64,000 nucleotides of DNA. Source: DUOA01 sp012839095 (lineage in GTDB: Bacteria > Bacillota > Clostridia > Caldicoprobacterales > DTU083). Every line of letters begins with the position of its first letter. Position 1 is the stretch's first letter. The notes beneath the pieces were generated by a model, which saw only the letters and a list, made by a program, of their open reading frames with translations, made no database searches and had not been told where the DNA came from. Below, in pieces: positions 17,451 to 26,967 of the stretch. The stretch covers positions 1 to 64,000 of the forward strand of contig JBMNJE010000008.1 of the NCBI GenBank assembly GCA_050951505.1. Reading direction: 5' to 3'. The translations under genes and the position numbers were made by a program.

Positions 17451-18962
17451 CTATGAAAAGGATAAAGTGACGACTCTGTTGCGACCGTCTTCCTTTGCCT
17501 TGTATAATGCCCTGTCTGCAGCTTCAATAAGATCTTCCGGCTCCATCTCATTATCAGGAACAACGGATGCTACTCCCAGGCTTAATGTCACGCCTTCTGC
17601 TTCACCGTCTTCTGCTCCCATCTCCTCAACTCTTGCTCGAATTTCCTCGGCTACAGCTGCCGCACCGTCTGCAGAGGTATTCATGAGCATTACTGCAAAC
17701 TCCTCACCGCCATAACGGGCTGCAAGATCACCCGGTCTTTTTATTGTACCTTCTATAACCTCTGCCACTCTTTTCAGCTTTTGGTCACCTGACAGATGAC
17801 CATATGTATCGTTGAATTCCTTGAAGCGATCAATATCTATCATTATAAGAGCCAGCGGCATCCCTTCCCGCAGACTTACCTTCCAGGTCCTGTTAAACTC
17901 AAGGTCAAAAGCTCTTCTGTTTTTAATTGAGGTAAGGCCGTCTACCATTGATATTCGTTCAAGCTTCATATTGGCTGCTTTCAGCATTTCATTTGCATGA
18001 CGGAGCTCCTCTGTTCTTTCTTTTACTCTTACCTCAAGCTTCTTGCTCAGCTTACGATACTTCATTACAAAATATATGGAAACCAATACTATAAGCAGCA
18101 GAAACAGACTTAAATTGCGCAGGTAAAAAATCTGAAAATAGTCTTCAGTCAGGTATATCACCCTTTTCCCCCGCCACTGCTCCATAATTTTATCAAAGGT
18201 GCCGTCATCAGTAATTTCCCTCAAGCCAGAGTTAATCAAAGTTAGTGTTTCGCTGTCGCCTTTGCGAACGGCAATTCTGGAGTAATGAGTTTCAATGGGA
18301 GGATCTACAATCTTTATGCCGGTTATTCCGGTGTCAGCAAGCTCATATTCGCCGATCCATCGATCCACAACAATTGCATCTATTTCTCCGCTGCTTAAAG
18401 CTGTAAAGGAATCATCCCAATTATTAATCTTTTCGATAACTATATCTTCATATCTCTCAAGCAGAGTACAGGGATAGCCGCCTGGCTCCACTCCGACAAC
18501 CTTACCCCTTAAATCGCCGATATCCCTTAAAGTTGTGTTGTCAATCCGGACGAACATTGAAAACTCGGATTTCAGCAGAGGGTCTGAGAAGTCATATAGC
18601 TTTTCCCTCTCGGGACTTTGGTTGATGTGAAGAAGTCCGTCGGCTTCACCGCTTTGCATCATTTGCTGTGCCTGCTCCCAGTTTACAGTCAAAACCTGAA
18701 TGTCATAGCCGACACTTTTTCCGATAGCCTTGGCAATATCAACTGCAACACCTTTTGATGTTCCCTTATCATTATATACAATGGGCGGTAAATCCTCATT
18801 CCCCAATAAAATCAGGGTGTCAGGGCTTTTAGAGATGTCAGGGCTGTCGTCGGTGTTTGCAGCAAATCCGGTAAAAAGCAAAAGAAAAGCTATAAGGACA
18901 AAAACAGCCGCAATGAACCAGGCTGAATTATTTTTAATGCCGGATTTTACAGAGTTACCCAT
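17451..18962 (-). CDS. Diguanylate cyclase with periplasmic solute-binding sensor domain
   Basis: This 503-residue membrane receptor should make c-di-GMP. An N-terminal signal anchor (about residues 14-35) precedes a family-3 solute-binding domain (about 47-265: 'NEDLPPIVYNDKGTSKGVAV', 'VGVEPGGYPCTLLERYED'). A transmembrane helix (about 273-293), a short coiled linker and a GGDEF domain (about 335-500) follow. The active-site loop is 'RYGGEEFAVML', and 'DGLTSIKNRRAFD' marks the domain start. The extracellular domain resembles amino-acid binding proteins, so the likely signal is an amino acid or related small solute. No EAL domain or c-di-GMP target was seen nearby. Confidence 0.92.
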   Translation of the reverse strand: MGNSVKSGIKNNSAWFIAAVFVLIAFLLLFTGFAANTDDSPDISKSPDTLILLGNEDLPPIVYNDKGTSKGVAVDIAKAIGKSVGYDIQVLTVNWEQAQQMMQSGEADGLLHINQSPEREKLYDFSDPLLKSEFSMFVRIDNTTLRDIGDLRGKVVGVEPGGYPCTLLERYEDIVIEKINNWDDSFTALSSGEIDAIVVDRWIGEYELADTGITGIKIVDPPIETHYSRIAVRKGDSETLTLINSGLREITDDGTFDKIMEQWRGKRVIYLTEDYFQIFYLRNLSLFLLLIVLVSIYFVMKYRKLSKKLEVRVKERTEELRHANEMLKAANMKLERISMVDGLTSIKNRRAFDLEFNRTWKVSLREGMPLALIMIDIDRFKEFNDTYGHLSGDQKLKRVAEVIEGTIKRPGDLAARYGGEEFAVMLMNTSADGAAAVAEEIRARVEEMGAEDGEAEGVTLSLGVASVVPDNEMEPEDLIEAADRALYKAKEDGRNRVVTLSFS

Positions 18963-19418
18963 TATACTCCCCTTATAAGGTCTTCACGATCCATTTGTTT
19001 TTTGGCTTTCTATATATTCCTGATTTGCTTCTCAATATTTTCCCTTTCAGCAGCCACAAAATAGGAGGGATAGCTGTACCTCCCTCCCTCATGTTAATAT
19101 TATAACATATGTATTCACAGAACAGTATACGTCGATTATTACTTTGTATTGCAAAAAAATAATAGATTATGTTATTTTATGATATAAAACAAATATAACA
19201 AAAATATATATAGGAGTCAAATGAAATACTTATCCGGCACAGGTGAAGCATGAAAAATAAAAAAATAAATTCTTAAGCTATCTATGCTCCCTAGATGCTG
19301 TTTTAACAGTTGACTACTCCAAAACACCGACACAAACGGTTCAAAAATCCAATTACACTTAAATATTTGGTCAGCGAATAAACCACTTTGACCTTAGACT
19401 CTTGTAATCAAATTAGCT
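18963..19418. other. Intergenic, AT-rich, no gene seen
   Basis: It holds the upstream region of the diguanylate cyclase and the 3' side of the MFS gene, both on the minus strand. A GGAGGGA / TCCCTCC inverted repeat at 19063-19086 may form a hairpin that ends MFS transcription. The rest is AT-rich, with no ORF that resembles a protein. Confidence 0.4.
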
Positions 19419-20642
19419 TTAGCTTTCTGCTATAACGGGTTTTCCGGCTTCCAGCAGGATTTTGTCTTTCCACATGATAAAGCTTAATATAGTTATCAGA
19501 ATTCCGGTCCATATCAGCAAATTTTCAATGGGCAAAAAATCCGCCAACGGACCGAATATCAGCATGCCTAAGGGCATCATTGCGCTGCTCAGCATGCTCA
19601 TTACGCCAAACACTCTTCCCAGGAAATCCCCTTCCACCTTTTGCTGTAAAATTACCATGGAGGGTGTGTTAAACATCGGCAGAGCCAAACCGATTACAGC
19701 CATAAAAAACAGATAAACCCAGAAGTTAAGAACTATTCCCAGGGCAAACGTGGCAGCACCAATGATTATATTGGATAATACCATTGTGTGGTATTTATTC
19801 TTAAAGCCGGCCCAGGAAGCCATTAATAATCCACCCAGCATCATACCCCCGGAAAATACAATTTCGATGGCTGTCAGCCGCCAGACATCATCTCCGAAAG
19901 ACCGTGTAACCTGCAGCGGTGTTAAAAAGGCAGCAGGAGCGGCAAAAAACATGAAGAATGCAGCGTAGATAAAAAACCTCTTTAAATAATCATGGCCTTT
20001 TACATATTGATACCCTGCCTTCATATCGCTGAAATAGCCTACGGTCTGCTTGACAGAGGCCTTTGCATGGGCAGGAATGTTCAGGAAAAACATCAGAATA
20101 AAAACGGCAATGGCTGCCGTAGCCACATCTATAAAGAATATAATTTCAATTTCTGCAAATGTCAGAAGCGCACCGCTCACCATGGGAGAAATCAAATTTA
20201 TAAAAGACTGCAGGCTTCCATTGACTGCATTTACCCTGGTAAGCTTGTCCTCCGGGACCATTTGAGGAAGAATTGCCCCTATGGCAGGTGACTGGGCAGC
20301 GGATCCGATTGCCCTAAGGACCATGACGGCATAGAACATCCAAAAGGCTTCATACCCCAATAAGAAAACAACTGCTACTATTAGAGTTGACACAGCTATA
20401 AATGAATCGGAAAATATGATAAGCTTTTTCCGGTTATAGCGATCAGCCCATACCCCGGCAAAGGGGGATAATACGAGATTGGGCAGGAAACCGCACAGGA
20501 TGGAAATAGTCATGGCGATGCCTGATTTGGTTTCAAGGGTTATATGCCACATAATGGCATACTGCACCAGTGCCGATCCAAACAGCGATATATTCTGAGT
20601 GGTTAAGAACAATATCACTTTCTTCTTCCAATTTGAGTTCAT
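19419..20642 (-). CDS. MFS transporter, MefA/MFS_3-like
   Basis: This 407-residue protein has about 12 hydrophobic segments. It starts 'MNSNWKKKVILFLTTQNISL' and contains the loop 2-3 motif 'GVWADRYNRKK' and 'RAIGSAAQSPAIGAILPQMV', typical of the MFS_3 group that includes macrolide and other drug efflux proteins. It probably exports a small toxic compound by proton antiport; the substrate cannot be inferred. The frame extends to a TTG at 20660, but the ATG at 20642 has GGAG upstream. It is a single gene. Confidence 0.85.
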   Translation of the reverse strand: MNSNWKKKVILFLTTQNISLFGSALVQYAIMWHITLETKSGIAMTISILCGFLPNLVLSPFAGVWADRYNRKKLIIFSDSFIAVSTLIVAVVFLLGYEAFWMFYAVMVLRAIGSAAQSPAIGAILPQMVPEDKLTRVNAVNGSLQSFINLISPMVSGALLTFAEIEIIFFIDVATAAIAVFILMFFLNIPAHAKASVKQTVGYFSDMKAGYQYVKGHDYLKRFFIYAAFFMFFAAPAAFLTPLQVTRSFGDDVWRLTAIEIVFSGGMMLGGLLMASWAGFKNKYHTMVLSNIIIGAATFALGIVLNFWVYLFFMAVIGLALPMFNTPSMVILQQKVEGDFLGRVFGVMSMLSSAMMPLGMLIFGPLADFLPIENLLIWTGILITILSFIMWKDKILLEAGKPVIAES

Positions 20643-20938
20643 AAATATTACATGCTCCAATCATTTCTTTAGATAATGCATAGTATACTTCCCTGTCAGA
20701 AAATTACGCTCATATTCTACTATAGGCAATGCTGATCTGTAAACTGTAGTTTTTATCCTGTCGCGGCAATGTGTACTATCGCGCCCTGACTGCCATTTTT
20801 GTTGGTTCTGTATATATACGGAAGGACATGCATGAATACTATATTTATCATAAAAATAAATACTGATGTAATAGGTTGAAATTTCCATTATTCTGATATA
20901 TAGTTCATTTATACATTTCTTTTACGGGGTGATAAAAT

Positions 20939-21097
20939 ATGGTGCGATATGCGTCTGTCATTGGCGTCCGTCCGGAAAAGCTCGAAGAATATAAGAGGCT
21001 GCATGCAAATGCATGGCCGGAAGTGCTTGACATGATCAAAAAATGCAATATTCAGAATTACTCCATTTTCTATCGGGACGGGCTCTTGTTCAGCTAA
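20939..21097 (+). pseudogene. L-rhamnose/L-fucose mutarotase (RhaM-like), 5' half only
   Basis: From ATG 20939 (RBS ACGGGGTGA) the frame gives 52 residues ('MVRYASVIGVRPEKLEEYKR', then 'LHANAWPEVLDMIKKCNIQN', 'YSIFYRDGLLFS') and stops. This is the first half of a COG3254-type sugar mutarotase, which converts alpha and beta anomers of a deoxysugar. Such proteins normally have about 105 residues; the match stops at 'LLFS', where uroporphyrinogen-decarboxylase-like sequence begins in another frame. A fusing deletion near 21093 is the simplest explanation. Confidence 0.75.
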
Positions 21098-22043
21098 AGC
21101 CCAATACCCCGCGTGGTTTCGTCCGGTCTTGCAACCCGATGGCAGCCAGGTGGTTATCGATGAAGACGGCGACACCATCGCACGAATGCCCGCAAGCGGA
21201 ACTTTCTTCGATCAGACTTATTTCCCCTACCTGGACGGTTACCCCGCTGACTATAAAACCCTCGATAAAGCAATGAACAAGGTGCTGTGGCAGAAGCTGG
21301 CCCACAGTCCCTGGGATAATGCCGCGTCACCTGATTTCTATGCAAAATTGCGTGAAAAGGCTTTACATCTGCGCCAAACCACCGATAAGGCCTTGATGAT
21401 CGTCTGTGGCTGTAACCTTTTCGAATGGGGAACTTTCTTGCGTCGGATGGACAATTTCCTTGTTGATCTTATTCTGGAACCGAAAGAAGTGGAGAAATTG
21501 CTCGACGCCTTGATGGAGCGCCACCTTGCCGGACTCGAGAAGGTTTGTGAGGCAGTCGGCGACGTAGTCGATATCCTGCGGTTCGGAGACGATCTCGGAG
21601 CCAACAACGGACCCTTTATGGATCCGGCAATCTACCGCAGAATATTTAAGCCACGACACACGATACTCTGTGACTATGTCCACAAACACAGTCAGATGAA
21701 AACCTTCCTGCACTCCTGCGGTTCTCTTCGCGCTATAATTCCTGACCTTATAGAAGCAGGTTATGATATTTTAAACCCGATTCAGACCACGGCTCAGGGC
21801 ATGGAACCTGCCGAACTCAAACGCGAATTCGGTCATGACATTACTTTTTGGGGCGGCGGCTGCAACACACGTTGGATTTTGAATCGGGCAACTCCGAAAG
21901 AGGTTTACGACTATGTCAGTCGAACTCTGGACATCTTCATGCCGGGCGGCGGATTTGTATTCAACACCGAACACAACATCATGCCGGACGTACCACCTGA
22001 GAATATTTTGGCAATGTACAGCGCAGTTCATAATTACAAATAA
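21093..22043 (+). pseudogene. Uroporphyrinogen decarboxylase-like methyltransferase, 5' end missing
   Basis: The translation from about 21093 ('AKAQYPAWFRPVLQPDGS', 'IDEDGDTIARMP') to 22043 matches the MtaA/CmuA/UroD-like group rather than haem biosynthesis. Zinc-ligand candidates are 'FLHSCGS' and 'GGGCNT'; the end 'GGFVFNTEHNIMPDVPPENI' is typical. The first 50 or so residues are lost in the junction with the mutarotase fragment, leaving only a TTG (21129) as start. In other clostridia such proteins often accompany sugar or glycan genes with unknown roles. A shortened protein might still be made, but I regard it as a remnant. Confidence 0.7.
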
Positions 22044-22069
22044 TAAAAAATTAAACTGGAGGTTTTTCC

Positions 22070-23191
22070 ATGGAAACAATCAATATTCATCGTTACAACC
22101 CGCCGCAATGGTTTCGTGAGGCTGATTTCGGTATCTTCATCCATTGGGGGCCGTCGAGCATCCCTGCTTTTGCACCGGTCGAAGTCGACGATTATGCCAA
22201 GCTGATGCGCGAAAAACCTCCGGAGTATATGTTCAAAAATATCCCATACGCCGATTGGTACCAAAACAGCATGCGCATCAAAGGCAGCCCGGCCAACCTC
22301 TATCACAAAGAGCATTATGGAGACAAGCCTTATTCTGCATTCGCCGAGGAGTTCAAAGAATCGGCCAGGAGTGTTGATGTTGAAAGCTGGGCTGATCTCT
22401 TCAAGCAAGCCGGGGCGAAATATGTTGTTGTTGTCAGCAAGCACCACGACGGCTTTGTGATGTATGATACCAAAGTCGAAAACCCAAAGATGCCCGGCTA
22501 CAACCTCGATTTCGATCATGTCGGCAACCTTGCCGCAGCATGCCGCAAGCGGGGTATGCGCTTTGGCGTCTATTACTCCTCCTTAATCGACTGGACCTTT
22601 ACGAAAAAGCCGATTGACAGCGCTGGCGATCTGTTTTTAAGTAACGACAATTCCAGGACCTATTGCGATTACTGCTTTAACCACTGGAAGGAGATCATTG
22701 ACCGATACAGCCCGGACGTGCTTTGGGGCGATATCGGATACCCTACCGATCCGCGTCTTGAAGAGCTTTTTGCCTATTATTACAAGGCCGTCCCCGAGGG
22801 GGTAGTCAATGACCGCTGGGGGCAATGGCCAAAGTTCTTGCGCAATCCCATCGGCAGGGCCTTCGTAAACTATGCTGCCAAAAAGGTGCTGCGTGAAAAC
22901 CCTGGAATACTGCTTGATACCAAATATTATGACTTTCGCACCCTCGAATACAGCTCAGACTGGCAGGAAAACGATCTCTATTTTGAAGTCTGCCGGGGTA
23001 TGGACAAATCCTTTGGTTTCAATCAGTTCAGCCGCCCGCAGGACTATATTACGGCTGACGAAGTGCGGGCAATCATTGCCGAAGTCGTACCGAAAAAAGG
23101 CCGGCTGCTGCTCAACGTCGGGCCGGATTCTTTAGGCCGAATTCCTGATTACCAGGTTAAAATCCTTGAAGAGCTGGGGAGGAAGGAATGA
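22070..23191 (+). CDS. Alpha-L-fucosidase, GH29
   Basis: This cytosolic enzyme of 373 residues removes alpha-linked L-fucose. GH29 motifs are clear: 'WFREADFGIFIHWGPSSIPA' near the start, 'AKYVVVVSKHHDGFVMY', and nucleophile Asp in 'VLWGDIGYP' (near 220), then 'GRLLLNVGPDSLGRIP'. There is no signal peptide and no C-terminal sandwich domain, so it is a minimal catalytic domain. The RBS CTGGAGG is 8 nt before the ATG. It follows the mutarotase/UroD remnant by 26 bp, and a mutarotase next to a fucosidase fits fucose use. Codon use in this block (more GTC, GAC, CGC) looks different from the neighbours, which may indicate transfer. Confidence 0.93.
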   Translation: METINIHRYNPPQWFREADFGIFIHWGPSSIPAFAPVEVDDYAKLMREKPPEYMFKNIPYADWYQNSMRIKGSPANLYHKEHYGDKPYSAFAEEFKESARSVDVESWADLFKQAGAKYVVVVSKHHDGFVMYDTKVENPKMPGYNLDFDHVGNLAAACRKRGMRFGVYYSSLIDWTFTKKPIDSAGDLFLSNDNSRTYCDYCFNHWKEIIDRYSPDVLWGDIGYPTDPRLEELFAYYYKAVPEGVVNDRWGQWPKFLRNPIGRAFVNYAAKKVLRENPGILLDTKYYDFRTLEYSSDWQENDLYFEVCRGMDKSFGFNQFSRPQDYITADEVRAIIAEVVPKKGRLLLNVGPDSLGRIPDYQVKILEELGRKE

Positions 23192-23282
23192 GGATTTTTC
23201 GCAGCTGCCGATAAGCAGGAAAATAAAATTGGAGCTGCCGGTTAAGTAAAAAAGATGTCATCAAGATAGCTTTAAATATGCC

Positions 23283-23309
23283 GAAAACCCGCTTAAACAG
23301 CGGGTTTTC
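23283..23309. terminator. Terminator after tRNA-Ala
   Basis: A perfect 10-bp inverted repeat GAAAACCCGC / GCGGGTTTTC with a 7-nt loop lies just beyond the 3' end of the tRNA. The A/T ends make it usable in both directions, so it could also end the fucosidase message. Confidence 0.8.
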
Positions 23310-23318
23310 AGGTAATTT

Positions 23319-23395
23319 TGGTGGAGAAGAAGGGACTTGAACCCTCGACCTCCTGACTGCCAGTCAGGCACTCTAGCCAACTGAGCTACTCCCCC
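23319..23395 (-). tRNA. tRNA-Ala (anticodon GGC)
   Basis: The minus strand folds as a complete cloverleaf of 77 nt including encoded CCA: acceptor GGGGGAG / CTTCTCC, D-arm GCTC / GAGT, anticodon stem CCTGA / TCAGG with loop CTGGCAG (anticodon GGC), T-arm GAGGG / CCCTT with TTCAAGT. The G3-U70 wobble pair, the main alanine identity element, is present, as is discriminator A73. It reads GCC codons. Confidence 0.95.
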
Positions 23396-23482
23396 ATGTT
23401 CGTCAGCTTGCTTCCTTTTTCGCTGACGAATTCCATTATAGCTTATAATCAAAAACAAATCAAGACAATTTTTCTATCTGTA

Positions 23483-25489
23483 TTACACATCCAGATCAAA
23501 ATTGTCGAGTATCCTCATGTAAGCTGCAGCTGCCGAGCCATTGCCCCAGTCAAAGATGGTGAAATTGCCCATTCCGTCTCCTTCCGGGTTGACAAGGCCA
23601 CCATGCCCATAGTTTTCCATGGTGAATCCGTAGTCCTTTTCATTGAAGAAAGGCCAAACCTTCTCCCAGAGCATCTTTACCTCCGGATTTTCCGGGCAGT
23701 ACATCATAACAAAGGAGGCTCTAAGGGCTGCCAGTCCACGCTCTATGTATTCCTTTTTATTGATCTCCAACCCATACAGAATGATGAGTTCTGCAAACAG
23801 ACTCTGCCTGGCATCATTCCATTCACCGTCGCAGTTCATAACTCCAAATCCGCCGACTGCATTCACATAAATATAAGGAGGCTGCCAGGATGCCTGCTTC
23901 ATTAACATCTCATCAAGACATCTTTGGCCGAATCTCAGGTATTTCCTCTCCCCTGTAATTTTATAGGAATGGTAAAGAGCCTCTGCCGTCCAGAACATGG
24001 ATAAGGTGTTCTGCTTATACATGTTGTTGCGTTCAAACTTTCGGTTAACATGAGTGCTATTGCCAAAAGAGGAACAGGACCAGTATGTCTCAAAATCTTC
24101 CCATCTTCCTATGGGTACGATTTCCTTGCACACTACTCCTATTGCTTTCAATGCAGAATCCAGATACTTTTCATTATTTGTAATCCGGTAAAGCTTCAAC
24201 AAAAACGTGGAAGACATGCTCGTCTCAGGAGATTCATCCAAAACACCCATGGGCTTAAGTGTTTTGGTATCGATCCAGGCAGGGAAATAACCTTTATCGT
24301 CCTGCAGTTCTGTGAGCGCATCCCCGTATTTGACTGCATAATCCAGCAGTCTCTCATCCTTTTCAAGCTCCTCATACCACTGCAGCATCAAAAATGCAGT
24401 AAAACTCATGTCCAGGATATGATAGGGCGAAACCCTGGCATCCCGCGTAAAAGGATTCCTGTTGGAATTACCCCAGTATAAGGTATCCCAGCCCCTGGAG
24501 CGGTTGTATCTCTTACCGTCGTAGACAAACTCCTCCATCTCCGTGGCTATCACGGATGGAAAGAGCCCCTTATTCATGGGTGCGGATAAGGCCAGTTCCT
24601 TCATCAGCATGGCTTTTTGAATATAGTCATTGTTATCGGTGCGTTTCCCGTACCTGAACAGCCCCTGGGCAGATCGGAGGGAACTGAACCAGGCCTGATT
24701 CCAGATGGAGCGAAACTCCCTTTCATTTCTGACTCCCTTATAATTCGGGCTCTGGGTTACATCGACAATAAATACAGGGGCTCCTGCTTTCTTGCCATTT
24801 AAGTCAAACTCCTGCCACACGCTTTTCTTCCAGCCATCAAAAGCCCACTTATAAGTGTGCTTTACATAGGGCATGAGGCTGCCTTTCAAAGGATAGCCCT
24901 CGTTAAACAACTTGCTGCCCCAATTGCTCCACAAGAAATCCAGAATCTGACGAAAAGGATTAAAGATTTTTTCTTTATCATCTGAAACCATTATGTAAAA
25001 ACCCATTTCCACCTTGCCTGACGGATAGACAGCACCGGCTCTTCTATTATAAAGCACATGCTCGTTCACCTGATATTCGCTCATGCCAAGGATAAATTCA
25101 TTATTTTGTGCGTCCATGTCCATATACCATCTGACCGGAGTGCCGCTTAGCATTATATCAAGGTCAGGTATAACAGCAAGCATTCGGTTATCATCACAGC
25201 CGATCAGGGCGGGTGAATGAAAACTATGCTGGTCTATTATGTGATTTTCGGTTGGGGTCAGATGGGGAGCCCAGTGAAAAACGGGATTAAACGAAGGTCT
25301 TATGTTAATCTGCCAGTCATCCTGCTTAAGCTCGCTGTCCAAAGAGAATTCCAGATGAATTTTAAATAAACCCTCATTAAGCCTTTGGCAGGCAACACAA
25401 GCTTCTTTCTCACCTAATAAATCAAATGTAATGCGCCCAATATATGGCTTCAGATGCGAATCTAAATCAATTACTCTGCTCTTGTTCAT
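23483..25489 (-). CDS. Putative alpha/alpha-barrel glycoside hydrolase or related protein
   Basis: This 668-residue cytosolic protein has an N-terminal beta-rich part (about 1-190) and a helical part (about 210-660) with repeated helix pairs rich in Trp, Tyr and Asp. Examples are 'SIWNQAWFSSLRSAQGLFRY', 'RGWDTLYWGNSNRNPF', 'DYAVKYGDALTELQDDKGYF' and 'LGLEINKKEYIERGLAALRA'-like turns. This layout resembles (alpha/alpha)6-barrel carbohydrate enzymes such as GH88/GH105, GH127 or GH154, but I cannot assign a family or catalytic pair. The start has AGGAAGGAAAA upstream. Neighbouring glycosidases support a role in glycan breakdown. It could also be a structural or lyase-type protein. Confidence 0.6.
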   Translation of the reverse strand: MNKSRVIDLDSHLKPYIGRITFDLLGEKEACVACQRLNEGLFKIHLEFSLDSELKQDDWQINIRPSFNPVFHWAPHLTPTENHIIDQHSFHSPALIGCDDNRMLAVIPDLDIMLSGTPVRWYMDMDAQNNEFILGMSEYQVNEHVLYNRRAGAVYPSGKVEMGFYIMVSDDKEKIFNPFRQILDFLWSNWGSKLFNEGYPLKGSLMPYVKHTYKWAFDGWKKSVWQEFDLNGKKAGAPVFIVDVTQSPNYKGVRNEREFRSIWNQAWFSSLRSAQGLFRYGKRTDNNDYIQKAMLMKELALSAPMNKGLFPSVIATEMEEFVYDGKRYNRSRGWDTLYWGNSNRNPFTRDARVSPYHILDMSFTAFLMLQWYEELEKDERLLDYAVKYGDALTELQDDKGYFPAWIDTKTLKPMGVLDESPETSMSSTFLLKLYRITNNEKYLDSALKAIGVVCKEIVPIGRWEDFETYWSCSSFGNSTHVNRKFERNNMYKQNTLSMFWTAEALYHSYKITGERKYLRFGQRCLDEMLMKQASWQPPYIYVNAVGGFGVMNCDGEWNDARQSLFAELIILYGLEINKKEYIERGLAALRASFVMMYCPENPEVKMLWEKVWPFFNEKDYGFTMENYGHGGLVNPEGDGMGNFTIFDWGNGSAAAAYMRILDNFDLDV

Positions 25490-25584
25490 GTCATTTTCCT
25501 TCCTGAATAGTTGCTGCTAATATATTATCTTCCAATATTATATAAAGCCTGGCCGGTTATATCAAACATCCGGACTTCATACTA

Positions 25585-26817
25585 TCATATAAGCCACACC
25601 GGCACTGTCAAATTGTCCCTGTCCAGGGCCCCAAGCGTTTCAACCATGCAGACAACAGCTCCGGTGCCCCGCTGAAGAGGAGGCTTATCCAGCACATGAA
25701 AAACCTTCGTCAGTCTGATATCAGGCATGGCAGTCTTCTTGATCTCAATTGGGAAGAGCTTCCCGTCACTTTCCAGGAGCACATCTATCTCCCTGCCGTC
25801 CCTGTCCCGATAGTAATAAATATATGGCTCAAGTCCTGCATTCTGATAGCCTTTAACCAGTTCGCTCACTACAAAGTTTTCCAGAATTGCGCCGCTCATG
25901 GCTCCATTCTGCAGCGTTTCGGCACTGCTCCATTTGGTCAGATAGGCAACGAGCCCTGAATCATAGAAGTAGAGCTTGGGAGTTTTGATAGTCCGCTTCA
26001 GAGTATTATTGGAATACGGATGCAGATAAAAGATTATGCCCAGAGCTTCCAGTATTCGCAGCCATGCCTTGGCTGTTGTCTGATCGATGTCCGAATTGTC
26101 AGCAATGGTTTTATAGTTGACCAGCTGCCCGGTAAGAGCAGCGGCCGCAGTAATGAAGTTTAAAAACTTAAGAGAATCGATGGTGCCGTAGAGCTCTTTT
26201 ACGTCCCTATTCAGATAGGTGCTGATGTAGCTCTGGTAAAAAGTCTCACGACCGGAGTACCTTCCACTGACCAGTGCAGGCATGCCGCCGGTAAAAATTC
26301 TCTTGTAAACTTCTGTTACAGTAATGGGATCGGCATTTTTCTGCCTCTCCTTAAGTGCATCCAACTCAGGACGGAATGGCAGAAGCTTCCCATCGTGATA
26401 GATTTCCTGCTGTGACAAAGGCGGCAGATGAAGCAAACCAACCCTTCCTGCCAAAGATTCCTGTACACCTGCCATAAGTTTAAAAAGCTGAGAGCCTGTC
26501 AGCCAGAAGTCACCCGGATTGTAGTTCCTATCGACATGAATCTTTATATAAGTAAATAGCTCGGGTGCGTATTGGACTTCATCAATGAATATCGGAGGCT
26601 TATGCAGCTGAAAAAACATGGCAGGATCGGTTTTTGCCAGCGAGCGCTCATTAAGATCATCCAGTGAGACATAGGTGCGCTCTCTTCCTTCCTCTTCCAT
26701 CAGTCTTTTCAGCATTGTAGTCTTTCCGGCCTGCCTTGGCCCGGTAATCAGAACAGCAGGATATTCATCGGAAAGCTTCAGGAAAACTTTCTCCATACTG
26801 CGTCTTATATATTTCAT
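25585..26817 (-). CDS. AAA ATPase with DUF4143
   Basis: The protein has 410 residues. An N-terminal AAA_14 ATPase carries Walker A 'GPRQAGKTTML' (residues about 26-36) and Walker B 'PPIFIDEVQYAPEL' (about 74-87), with 'WLTGSQLFKLM' as sensor. A C-terminal DUF4143 region, related to restriction-type nucleases, contains 'YYRDRDGREIDVLLESDGK' and 'PIEIKKTAMPD' (E-x-K type core). These proteins are common, often solitary and strain-variable in anaerobes; their function is unsettled, with links to defence or toxin-like modules proposed. It stands alone here. Confidence 0.9.
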   Translation of the reverse strand: MKYIRRSMEKVFLKLSDEYPAVLITGPRQAGKTTMLKRLMEEEGRERTYVSLDDLNERSLAKTDPAMFFQLHKPPIFIDEVQYAPELFTYIKIHVDRNYNPGDFWLTGSQLFKLMAGVQESLAGRVGLLHLPPLSQQEIYHDGKLLPFRPELDALKERQKNADPITVTEVYKRIFTGGMPALVSGRYSGRETFYQSYISTYLNRDVKELYGTIDSLKFLNFITAAAALTGQLVNYKTIADNSDIDQTTAKAWLRILEALGIIFYLHPYSNNTLKRTIKTPKLYFYDSGLVAYLTKWSSAETLQNGAMSGAILENFVVSELVKGYQNAGLEPYIYYYRDRDGREIDVLLESDGKLFPIEIKKTAMPDIRLTKVFHVLDKPPLQRGTGAVVCMVETLGALDRDNLTVPVWLI

Positions 26818-26967
26818 AAAAGCATTCCACCCTCTGTAAAATAAGAATTCCGGCTAAAATAGGACACATTCCTATTATAGCCGGAATTTCTAATCATAGT
26901 CAATTTAAGTTCAGCAAATTCAGATACTTTTTCTGCTATTGCGCCACTGAAAATACTGAACAATATT

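Noticed and set aside
21093..22043. Haem-biosynthetic HemE
   Set aside because: The sequence fits the MtaA/CmuA-like group better (HxC...GGGC zinc ligands, glycan gene context) and no other haem gene is near.
25585..26817. The AAA/DUF4143 ATPase as part of a defence island
   Set aside because: It stands alone; no nuclease, toxin, restriction or CRISPR partner gene is next to it.
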